Assembly (NCBI GenBank): GCA_003427395.1
Contig: BFEA01000185.1
Location: 1,212,790 to 1,235,479, forward strand
Source of the DNA: Chara braunii
Taxonomy: Eukaryota > Streptophyta > Charophyceae > Charales > Characeae
Length of the DNA stretch: 22,690 bases
Direction: 5' to 3'
In this document: positions 15,745 through 22,690 of the stretch, piece after piece
How the letters are laid out: the number at the start of each line of letters is the position of its first letter
Numbering within the stretch: position 1 is the first letter of the stretch
Notes under the pieces: generated by a model
Database searches by the model: none
What the model was told of the DNA's origin: nothing
The model's input: the letters and a program-made list of their open reading frames with translations, nothing else
Made by a program: the position numbers and the translations under genes

Positions 15745-16070
15745 TTATGCCCTTGTCAAGCTTGTGTGCATATTTGAAACCTTGACCTCCCCAATGGGAC
15801 ATGGGCCTGCACCCTCTTTTACAGGATCTGCCCTGCCTACCGGGTGAGCAACTTTGTCGCATACCCAAACCCAAAGGCCTGTAATTTGGCTTCCAGGTTC
15901 AAATTTATACTGCCACCTCACGTTGGGTTTGCCAGCTTCATCGAGGTATCCCCACCCTGGTTTCATTTGTCCATCTCCAAGCTCCTCCTCCCCCGCTATT
16001 CCTCCAAGGTCTCCTCCTTGCAGGTTCACGCGCTTCTGACGTGCAATGGAAATTGAGGTGGCCAGGCAAA
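15745..16070 (-). pseudogene. Unrecognised minus-strand coding relic, possibly a BED-type zinc finger
   Basis: The minus frame carries about 100 residues of protein-like sequence (GWGYLDEAGKPNVRWQYKFE..., then GAGPCPIGEV) before it runs into the GT/GA microsatellite. The order W-Q-x-K-F, then DKVAHPVG, then C-P-x2-EV is loosely reminiscent of hAT-transposase BED fingers with some zinc ligands lost, but this is weak. I cannot assign a function. The upstream part of the open frame is only His/Thr and Ser/Leu repeats from the microsatellite. Confidence 0.25.
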
Positions 16071-16085
16071 AGAAAAAAAAGTCGT

Positions 16086-16090
<5 letters not shown>

Positions 16091-16169
<79 letters not shown>
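16091..16169. repeat. (GT)22 - (GA)17 compound microsatellite
   Basis: GT dinucleotides run over 16091-16134 and continue directly into GA dinucleotides over 16135-16169. The open frames reported through it on both strands are trivial. Confidence 0.95.
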
Positions 16170-16171
<2 letters not shown>

Positions 16172-16608
16172 CATAAGGAATAAGGCATGCTATCTTGGCG
16201 GATTGGAGGCGAAAGGTTTTGAAAGCGGATGACATGCCAGGCAACGTGAATTGGTTTAGGAATACATGGTGTCTTAGAGGCAACTTCGCAACTTTTGCAG
16301 AGGGTGAAATACTGGTGTTGGATGACTGGGTTGTTCAAAGCATAGCTTGTCGTGTCCAACCTGGGCGCTCGGTTGCTTGAAATGCCACAGTACGCAGGCA
16401 GAGGGTTGCAGATGGAGGGAACGCCGAGAATACGATCACAACCTCAGGTCGAGGTTTGCCACCGCTTACGTGGTCAACTAGGGGGGTAAGTATAATAGAT
16501 TAACTGAGGATGAATAGGTAAAAACAGGTAGAGTTAGAATATTTATACTCACGTCCTAAAATCCTTAAAACATATTCAAGACTTTGGTCGCTGCTGGCTG
16601 GGAGGAAG

Positions 16609-16610
<2 letters not shown>
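16170..16610. other. Unassigned sequence
   Basis: A short plus-strand frame (16195-16380) reads as ordinary protein but shows no motif that I recognise, and the minus strand is open over part of the same stretch. Nothing can be called. Confidence 0.45.

Positions 16611-16655
<45 letters not shown>
16611..16655. repeat. G45 homopolymer
   Basis: Forty-five consecutive G residues. This is the second very long G run in the window (the first is at 2331-2400), and its length in the assembly should be distrusted. Confidence 0.95.
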
Positions 16656-16656
<1 letters not shown>

Positions 16657-17082
16657 ACTGGGAAGGGTGAAATGGGAAGGGGCTCAAGGAGAGGCAAATG
16701 AAAAAAATTGCAGGGACTATTGTCTTGTCTTTGATAATTGGTCAACAGTGGAGTCATCTGTTCCAATGTGCCCCCTTTCAGACTTTCCAGACCAATTTCC
16801 GCCATCATCACTGAGTTTGGTTCCTAGAAAGTGGGTTGGGTGCTGGGTAAGGACGGTTTTTCATTAAAATAGTAGAATCTGACGCCCGAAAGGGGTGAAG
16901 AGGTGTTGGTTTCACACAAGAACAACCTCATCACTATCTGGATTCTGAAAAAAAAAAAAAAAAAAAAAAGGTACTGATAGGATCTTATGCCTGTTAGGAG
17001 TAAATGTGGTTAGGATATAAGTAGCTTGTTGTTCAACTTTGAAGTTGTTCTGTTTTTTTAGGCCTGTGGGAATTTACTTAGA
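16656..17082. other. Unassigned sequence with A22 run
   Basis: The stretch contains a run of 22 A residues at 16948-16969, possibly a retroposon tail. The sequence to its left (16656-16947) shows no recognisable LINE or SINE body. No gene is supported. Confidence 0.45.
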
Positions 17083-17656
17083 ATGGACTTCCACTCTCCC
17101 TTACTTCCCTTCTGTAAGGGATCTTTTTATTTAGGTGGTTTCTTTAGGTTTGTGTGGCGTTGGAGCCTTGTTGGATTTTTTTATTTTTTTAAAAAACATC
17201 CCAAGCCAATGCTAGGGGTGCTGATAGACGCAGGCACCACTAGCCCTCCCGGGGAGGCTCCATGTATTGGTGGGGAGCATCGCCTGTTGGAAAGAGGGTC
17301 CAGCGTCCCTAAACATTGGTGTTGCTTATTTGAATCTTTCCCAGGGTTGTGGACTGTCAGGGTAGTGACCCCATTTTGGTCATTTTCTGCTCCTAAACTA
17401 TATCTCAACACCTACACCGAAACTGGGTAATGGTCCGGGTTCAACTTGTTTCTTGAGGGATTTGTGGCCTCAATTTTATTGCTTTTGCTATAAGGAACCT
17501 CTGAGGGCGGATAAGATTTGTCATCCTCAAGAAGACAATGGGTTAAGAATACTTGATCCGTGGAACCAGAACACCGCATTGCTGGTCAAATTCGCAGCCC
17601 TAAGGCTGCGGTATAGTAGGCTTCGGCGTCCATGTAAAGGTTGCACATTTTTTTAG
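17083..17656 (+). pseudogene. Fragment of a second LINE family, post-RT region
   Basis: At 17500-17610 the plus strand reads RADKICHPQEDNGLRILDPW followed by NQNTALLVKFAAL, which fits the plant LINE signature after the RT thumb (roughly W-x-x-I/V-C-x-P-K-x-x-G-G-L-G-x-x-x-x-x-x-x-N-x-A-L-L-x-K). Copy B has its own, different version of this motif (about 12240-12300), so this belongs to another LINE family or a distant copy. The open frame upstream (17083-17430) has no motif that I can place but may be part of the same relic. Stops separate the two pieces. Confidence 0.45.
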
Positions 17657-18185
17657 CGGCGGTGCCGATCGCATCAGTCCCGCACGGGGACCCTCCCGAC
17701 CATGTCACGCATTATATTGGCATTCGGAACGTAAAGCGTATATTGGTCCAGCGTCGCTCCGACTGAGAATGCTAGGTATACCTCTCACGAGTTCCTATGA
17801 CAGGATATGACCTAGCGAGGTACAACTTACCTCCAGTCGTGGGAGTTGTCACCATCCCTTAGGTGGGTGTATCGCCGTCGAGCTAGTCCACATGCGAGAG
17901 ATTTTACATGTTGTCGCAGAGGTGGAATAACCGAGGGTGTTTCTCGGTCGTTGTCGCATACTCGTATGCGAATCGACACTTGGGGCGTTGATCTCCCAAG
18001 CGAGACCCTGTGTCGATCCACTAGGACAACTAAGCTAACCACCCTATACTCTTGCTCAAAGGCCTAATTTTTGTACAACTCATGCCTAGTCACTTTTTAA
18101 CTTTCTAACCCATGACTTACATTGTGCACAAGTGACAACTACGACTCGTGCGGATTCCTACAAACAAGACATTTGCGCAAATGAA
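17657..18185. other. Unassigned sequence with short hairpins
   Basis: TCGCATA-CTCG-TATGCGA (17954-17971) is a perfect 7-bp stem with a 4-nt loop. Just downstream, TCGACAC and GTGTCGA (about 17973-17979 and 18011-18017) form a second dyad. The overlapping short frames at 17827-18067 on both strands have no recognisable motif. The region could be an LTR or a non-coding part of a retroelement. Confidence 0.4.
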
Positions 18186-18960
18186 GAGCATAGAGACTAA
18201 TCATGCATGGCTACGCAATCCATTGTCATGGCCATGCTTTACGCGATGCCCATAACTGTGCGACCCTTCGTGGGTTTCAGGGTTGCGCACGACACTTAGG
18301 TGTCAAAAACATAATATCATGAAAGAAGTCTCCTTCACAATATATATCGTGAAGGAAGTCCTCTTCACGACATAGAACTGTTAAAGGGTGAGTCGTTCAA
18401 CCTTAGTGGCGTCTCTGGCCTTTAGGCGGAACGCGGTGATGGGCAAGGGGCAAGTGCTAATCGCACAAGAGGAACTCTTTGTGTTGAACAAAAATCAGGA
18501 ATGCCTTAGACAAGGACTTTGAATTTCAGGTCTAAGACCAACGTCAGACTGATCAATTTAAATAGTATCCCATTTCAAGCAGAGTTGCTCGTGTTTTTCC
18601 TTACAACGTGAGAAGGTTAAGCGCAGGCCAACAGACAGATTGTAACGTCCGAGTTGAGAGTGAACTCGTTTTTCAAGAGCCCTTTGGGTAGGGTAGTCAA
18701 ACATCACGACCTCCGGTTTTGCGTTCGTGCCTTATCTTATAATGAGCGCGAACCCACAATAATTTTTATTACGCGCAAGCAAAAGAGTGAGCTTGTGTGA
18801 AAATGTATAAGAAAGATGAACACACGAACGAAGTCATAGTACTTAGTCATGCACATTCACACCACTAGTTGTCATGACGACGCTTCATGTGCTCCGGTGA
18901 CCCGTAACTGTATACCCCATTTGCGGTTGTCAAAGTTGCATGTGACACTCAAATGTCAGC
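18186..18960. repeat. Diverged direct duplication, spacing 646-653 bp
   Basis: About 115 bp at 18190-18305 recur at 18836-18958 with many substitutions. Co-linear anchors are TCATGCA (18201 / 18847), TTGTCATG (18223 / 18869), TAACTG (18253 / 18905) and GACACT (18291 / 18944). The two copies may be old LTR fragments or two units of a long tandem repeat. Between them, TGTAACGTCC at 18641 resembles the start of many plant Gypsy LTRs, but no matching LTR end, PBS or polypurine tract was found. Confidence 0.6.
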
Positions 18961-19488
18961 TAACAAGCGCTCTGAGGCGTTAATTCCTTGGCGCAGAGCA
19001 ACTGCGCGTGAGGCGGCAGACTCTCTTATCTTTTGCTCGTCATGAGGAAGAGTCGCGAGAGGTACAAAGCGGTAGGGACCTTTGATTGTTAGCGGATGGC
19101 AGTCTCAACTTGCCTATCACAGAGACTCTCATCCAACCATAGAAAATATACAATTTTGCAGACATACTATCCTTCTCCCTCTCACCCCTTCTCAAGGTAT
19201 TTATCTAATGACGTAGTGCTTCCATCATAAGGCTAGACCAATATCGACCAAACATTAAGAGAACCTTCTGCCACGTCCTCGACTATCATGATAGTTGCGT
19301 AAAAAAAAAAAAGGTAAACCCTTCTGACAAATGGGGGGTTTGTGACATCAAAGAATCACTCTCACTGTCATTGGTTTGGTTTGTTCATCCGCATCGTCAC
19401 AACATAAGAAATAATTAGAACTCAAATTTCATATCTTCCAAGCATACATGCGACCACACAAATTGAACAGCAGCATGTTACATACTAA
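18961..19488. other. Unassigned sequence
   Basis: No gene, RNA or clear repeat is visible. An A12 run lies at 19301-19312. Confidence 0.45.
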
Positions 19489-19499
19489 CGGGATCAACT

Positions 19500-19823
19500 T
19501 TACCGTTCTTTTCGACTCATACCTCGCCTTACGCATACAAGCCCTAACCATTTTTCGCCTTCCTCCCAAAAAATACTCAGTTCTTTAGAATGACCATTTA
19601 AAAAAAGTATGGGTAACCCCCCCAAGAAACATGTTAAAACCAAAAGGTTTAAATTGAGATGCAGAAGTAGGTAAAGTTGTATCGTAAACCGACATGTTAT
19701 CAAATGATGAAAGAAGATGAGTGATCCTTGATGGATCAGACCGAAGATAGTTGAGCCTTCAATCGGAGCGGAGACCTGCATCAAAGTATAGGTTAAAAGA
19801 TAAATTCTACGCTTAAACCGCAC
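19500..19823 (-). other. Minus-strand open frame, possible exon remnant
   Basis: A 107-codon minus frame is hydrophobic and unrecognised. A second minus frame in the same interval also reads smoothly (DNMSVYDTTLPTSASQFKPF). At 19775-19800, read on the minus strand, a pyrimidine-rich stretch ends in TTTGATGCAG followed by GT, which resembles a 3' splice site. It could be an exon of a host gene or a retroelement relic. The evidence is thin. Confidence 0.2.
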
Positions 19824-19888
19824 GAAGAATATACTTTCCTCTTCTAATTTTTTTCTCCTCTCTCTCTAATCGGCACTACATGTTGCTT

Positions 19889-20340
19889 AAAATTTTGGCA
19901 ACATCTTATCAGGATAAGGTAGATTGCCAAAATTTTCATAATCAAAATTTGACTAACTCCTCAAATTTAAAGATTTTTTTGGCAACACTATATGTAAGAA
20001 AGTCCACTACCAAAATTTGTACTAAGCCAATTCAAAAATTTAAAGTATGACTAAACTCTTGCAGAAACAAATTTTTGTCTAACTCATTCAATTAGCAAAC
20101 CGATTGGCAACACTTATTGTAGAAAACTAAGTAACCAATTGGCAACACTTATTGTAGAAAACTAAGTTTCCAAAATTTTTACTAAGTCAAAAATGAAAAA
20201 ATACTATATGTGACTTTGCCAGGATAAAAATTTAACTAACTCCTCTTAATTAGTAAAAATTTCGGCAACATTTCCTCTAAGAAAGTGAACTACCAAAAAT
20301 TATATGAAGTCAAATCTGAAAAGTACAATACAACTAGATT
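19889..20340. repeat. TTGGCAACA repeat array with a 48-bp foldback
   Basis: The near-palindrome 19889-19936 pairs AAAATTTTGGCAA with TTGCCAAAATTTT and CTTATC with GATAAG. Related units, each with TTGGCAACA-like sequence followed by TGTA(A)GAAA and, in the fuller ones, a CCAAAATTT segment, start at about 19981, 20104, 20139 and 20260. The units at 20103-20132 and 20138-20167 are identical over 30 bp (period 35). No open frame exceeds noise. This is an AT-rich degenerate tandem or dispersed array. Confidence 0.75.
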
Positions 20341-20680
20341 TGAGATTAACTTCTAACACTTAAACTTAATTGTCACTCTAGTGGAAGTTATAATGATAGT
20401 TCTTTGGAGAGGGTATCATGCGTTAACTTTAACTTTGACTATCAGTAAGGTTAGTCTACCTTATCCCAAACTTCCCCCTCCATCCATTATATTTTACCTA
20501 TCACTCCAGCACTTGGTGAGCATCTGAGCGACTAATCTATTAAAATATGCCCCCAAGAGATAAACTCGCAGAGCACATAAGTGAGCACAAGAAGATATCT
20601 CACAAACCCTCAATCTCTTTACCAGAATACTTAGTTTATTCGACGCTCATATTGTTAAACCCCCTTACCTTTTCTTACAA
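20341..20680. other. Unassigned AT-rich sequence
   Basis: No gene, RNA or repeat is recognised in this interval. Confidence 0.5.
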
Positions 20681-21147
20681 AAGGCATAGGATCCGATCGC
20701 CCTAACTTATGGGCAGGCCCGACTTGCCAAAAATATATAACTAGATTATCCGAACTTATGGGTAGCCCAACCTACTGAAACGATAAACATAAGGCATATG
20801 ACTAAGTCACCCCAACTTATGGGGTACGCTTAGTTTCTGCCTATATGAATGACACAAGGCGTATGGCTAGACCGCCCTAACTTATGGGGTATGCCTAGTA
20901 AGCCTAAATAATCAGAACTGGTAGATAACTAGACCTTTTAAACTCGTACGGATGTCGAGTCTTTGGTTGAGCAACGACATGAGGCATATAATTATATCGC
21001 CCCACCTTATGGTGCGTCTAGCCAACCCAGACAATTACGTATAGCATAGGACCAGATTACTCCACTTATAGGTATTTTAGCCTGCCTGGAGAACAACATA
21101 TGGTGTGTGACCATGTTCCCCAACTTATGGGTACACCCGTGTAGCAC
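20681..21147. repeat. Degenerate tandem repeat of about 61 bp, eight copies
   Basis: The landmark AACTTATGGG, or a degenerate form of it, recurs at 20704, 20753, 20814, 20879, 20941, 21003, 21063 and 21122, a mean spacing of about 60 bp. Each is preceded by an AGGCATATGACTAGATCGCC-like segment and followed by TACGCCTAG-like sequence. Copies 3 and 4 are the best preserved, and copy 5 is the most diverged. There is no conserved open frame, so it is a non-coding minisatellite or old satellite. Confidence 0.85.
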
Positions 21148-21149
21148 AA

Positions 21150-21505
21150 CGAACATGTTTGAAGCTTTTCTGAACGTTCGAACATGTTCGGGTGTTCGGC
21201 CGAACGCCACCCGAACGTGTTCGGTCGAACATATTAAAAAAAAAAATATATATATATATATTTTTTGGTTTTTGATTTTTAACTCGAGTTTGGTTACGAA
21301 TTTGAGCATACCTCCAAGGCAAACATTATTTGTATTATTATGTTACATAACATATATTTTTTGAATTTTTTAAAGATTTTTTAAAGATTTTTTTTTTTTT
21401 TTTTTTTTTTTTTAAATATTTTTATGTTCACGTTCGGAGAGTTTCGGTGCTCGTTCGCGTTCGGTTCCGAACGTTCGGGTTCGGTTACCGAACCCGAACC
21501 CTTCC
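21150..21505. mobile_element. AT-rich core flanked by GTTCGG/CCGAAC inverted arrays
   Basis: The left side (21160-21230) has repeated GAACATGTTCG, GTTCGG and CCGAAC. The right side (21427-21499) has repeated GTTCGG and ends in a perfect 27-bp dyad (13-bp arms, 1-bp centre) at 21473-21499. Between them lies AT-rich DNA with (AT)n at 21247-21260 and a T26 run at 21388-21413. Subterminal short repeats in both orientations around an AT-rich core are typical of MITE-like or hAT-like non-autonomous elements, but the exact ends and target duplication are not clear. Confidence 0.5.
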
Positions 21506-21589
21506 CTCGTTTATTCTCTCTGCCTTCACGCAAATAATATAAGTTTCTACAAATAATTCATCTACTTTAATTCAAAGGGAAAATTTGTC

Positions 21590-21840
21590 TGGCGCCCCTG
21601 TAATTTGCGTTATTTTGCGTTGCGCCCCTTCAACGGTCGATTTACCCTGTCGCGCCCCTCTGAGCAGGGTTCGAATTTTCCATAAGACCCCGGTGTCGTT
21701 TGGGTCTCAAATCTTTTTGTTATGCCCCTACCGGTACCGGTCTCTAATTTGCGGGATGCCCTACTGGTCCCTAATTTGCGGGATGCCCCCACCGGATGGC
21801 CGTTAAAAGCCAGCAGGAAAATTTTCGAGATGCCCCTACC
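21590..21840. repeat. Degenerate GCGCCCCT / GATGCCCC repeats
   Basis: GCGCCCCT-type motifs recur at about 21592, 21622 and 21650, and CTAATTTGCGGGATGCCC occurs at 21744-21761 and 21770-21787 (period 26). The two motif sets share the phrase TAATTTGCG. No product is supported, although one frame is open into the following 15-bp array. Confidence 0.65.
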
Positions 21841-22404
21841 GCTACCATTTGCTGCCAAGCCATTTGCTGCTATGTCATCTGCTGCCACGTCATCTTCTGC
21901 TACGTCATCTGCTGGCAGTCCATTTGCTACCAAGCCATTTGCTACTACGCCATTTACTGCTTCGTCATCTACTGCTACGTCATCTTATGCCACGTCATCT
22001 GCTGCCAATCCATTTGCTACCAAGCCATTTGCTGCTATGTCATCGTCTGCTGCCTCATCAGCTGCATCTGCTGCAAGAGGGCATCTGCTGCCAAGCCGTC
22101 CACAACTGCCACATCTTCTACTGCTTTCCCAGATGCAGGGGCGACTCCCTCTTCCGACAAACAAAAGGATGTTAGTGGTGGACAGTCTGAGTCAATGACG
22201 AGGGCAACGGCGACCTCGATGAATGCAAAGGCGGGAAAGAAGAAGTCTGGGACGAAAATCAGGGGTCAGGCGTTGGCTCTTGCAATTCAGTATCTCGTCT
22301 CATCCGAAGGTTATGATCTATGGAAGAAGATGATGAAGGAGCAGAGGGGTGTTGTGATGGCGCTGCGCGCCTATAGCTGGTTGGTGGACTGTACAACATT
22401 CCAG

Positions 22405-22442
<38 letters not shown>

Positions 22443-22452
22443 CCCGCGGTAG
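21722..22452 (+). pseudogene. Repeat-containing hypothetical protein, probably frameshifted
   Basis: One plus frame (ATG 21722) reads through the 15-bp array as Ala/Ser/Pro/Phe pentapeptides. At the GAGGG near 22075-22081 it loses sense, and a second frame takes over: ASAAKPSTTATSSTAFPDAG, then a Lys-rich patch (KAGKKKSGTK) and a helical-looking segment (QALALAIQYLVSSEGYDLWK...VMALRAYSWLVD) up to about 22400. The frame then runs into the CT microsatellite (Ser/Leu repeat) and stops at 22450-22452. A single-base indel would explain the switch. I do not recognise the family. It could be a retroelement Gag-like protein or a host gene fragment. The start is uncertain because the upstream part is itself repetitive. 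Confidence 0.35.
21851..22075. repeat. 15-bp coding-type tandem array (15 units)
   Basis: Fifteen consecutive units of exactly 15 bp. Two unit types alternate in blocks: P (GCTGCCAAGCCATTT) and S (GCTGCCACGTCATCT). The order is P, SSS, PPP, SSS, PP, SS and a divergent last unit. Because 15 is a multiple of 3, one frame encodes pentapeptides (PFAAK and SSAAT types) and the array stays open in all three plus frames. Confidence 0.9.
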
Positions 22453-22584
22453 GTTTATCAAAGTTCTGAAACGTACGATCATGATGGCCATATGTACAAT
22501 GAAAGTTGCCCAAAATGCAACTATAATGACTGTCATTTCAGACACGGCCATCATGACCCTATGCTTCGGAATTTCGATAAACCA

Positions 22585-22619
<35 letters not shown>
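22407..22619. repeat. 213-bp foldback hairpin flanked by (CT)n and (GA)n
   Basis: (CT)17 at 22407-22440 is complementary to (GA)n at 22588-22619. Inside, 22452-22489 (GGTTTATCAAAGTTCTGAAA...) pairs with 22546-22583 at 31 of 38 positions, and GTTGC at 22505-22509 pairs with GCAAC at 22517-22521 around a 7-nt loop. The whole could fold as one long hairpin. It may be a foldback or MITE-like element or a small-RNA precursor; no direct evidence separates these. Confidence 0.7.
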
Positions 22620-22622
<3 letters not shown>

Positions 22623-22690
22623 CGATAGGTATCTTACGTGATACATGAAGGAGAAACGCGTGAAACAGGAGGACCGTTGTACAGAAAAAT

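Noticed and set aside
15745-16359. Full 204-codon minus frame as one protein
   Set aside because: Its middle is the His/Thr and Ser/Leu translation of the GT/GA microsatellite. Only the part downstream of the microsatellite looks protein-like.
18641-18650. TGTAACGTCC as the start of a Gypsy LTR
   Set aside because: No matching LTR end, second LTR, PBS or gag-pol coding sequence was found in the window, so it is only mentioned in the duplication entry.
21593-21612. TGGCGCCCCTG as a retroviral-type primer binding site
   Set aside because: It shares only TGGCGCC with common PBS sequences, does not match a tRNA 3' end over the needed length, and no LTR end (CA) precedes it.
22259-22554. Minus frames rich in Arg-Glu repeats near the window end
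   Set aside because: They arise from the (CT)n/(GA)n microsatellite, and the remaining residues lie within the hairpin arms.
1-22690. CRISPR array, bacterial operon or phage module
   Set aside because: None of the repeats has the regular direct-repeat/unique-spacer format, and the coding content is eukaryotic retroelement relics.

Overview
The window is a repeat-dense, gene-poor piece of a nuclear genome, very probably from a photosynthetic eukaryote of the streptophyte (green alga / land plant) lineage. The clues are degenerate LINE (non-LTR) retrotransposons with the ORF1 / endonuclease / RT / RVT-zinc-finger layout common in plants and charophytes, a short minus-strand stretch resembling the plastid gene ycf1, many microsatellites and long homopolymers, and an N in the assembly. 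A charophyte such as Chara would fit, but that is inference. I see no intact host gene, rRNA, functional tRNA, CRISPR array or bacterial operon.

Layout. 1-2960: simple-sequence DNA: a 160-bp tandem unit with (AG)n, a polypurine tract of about 740 bp, a 70-G run, a 20-bp minisatellite carrying E2F-like sites, and a diverged duplication. 2960-5490: inverted-repeat DNA. It holds a foldback element, tRNA-like (SINE-like) pieces, and a nested cluster of small terminal-inverted-repeat (TIR) elements that share a GGGCCTCGCC-type end and show 3-bp target duplications. 5491-9856: LINE copy A (5' leader, broken ORF1, broken ORF2 endonuclease), interrupted by a minus-strand ORF at 7802-8069 and an AT-rich insert at about 9245-9773. 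9996-14836: LINE copy B, related to A and 5'-truncated inside the endonuclease domain. It runs through RT and a degenerate RVT zinc finger to a poly(A) tail, and carries the ycf1-like insertion at about 13029-13480.

14837-17660: more relics: a detached end of the TIR family, a GT/GA compound microsatellite, a 45-G run and a fragment of a different LINE. 17660-21510: no convincing gene, but several undescribed-looking repeats: a diverged direct duplication spaced about 650 bp, a TTGGCAACA array with a foldback, an eight-copy array of about 61 bp, and an AT-rich core flanked by GTTCGG inverted arrays. 21590-22690: a strict 15-bp coding-type repeat (pentapeptides) that leads, after a probable frameshift, into an unrecognised ORF, followed by a hairpin of about 210 bp flanked by (CT)n and (GA)n.

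The genes here do not work together as a pathway. The biology is that of transposon layering: LINEs broken by organellar and AT-rich insertions, and small TIR elements inserted into one another. All family assignments were made by eye from translated motifs; no database search was run.
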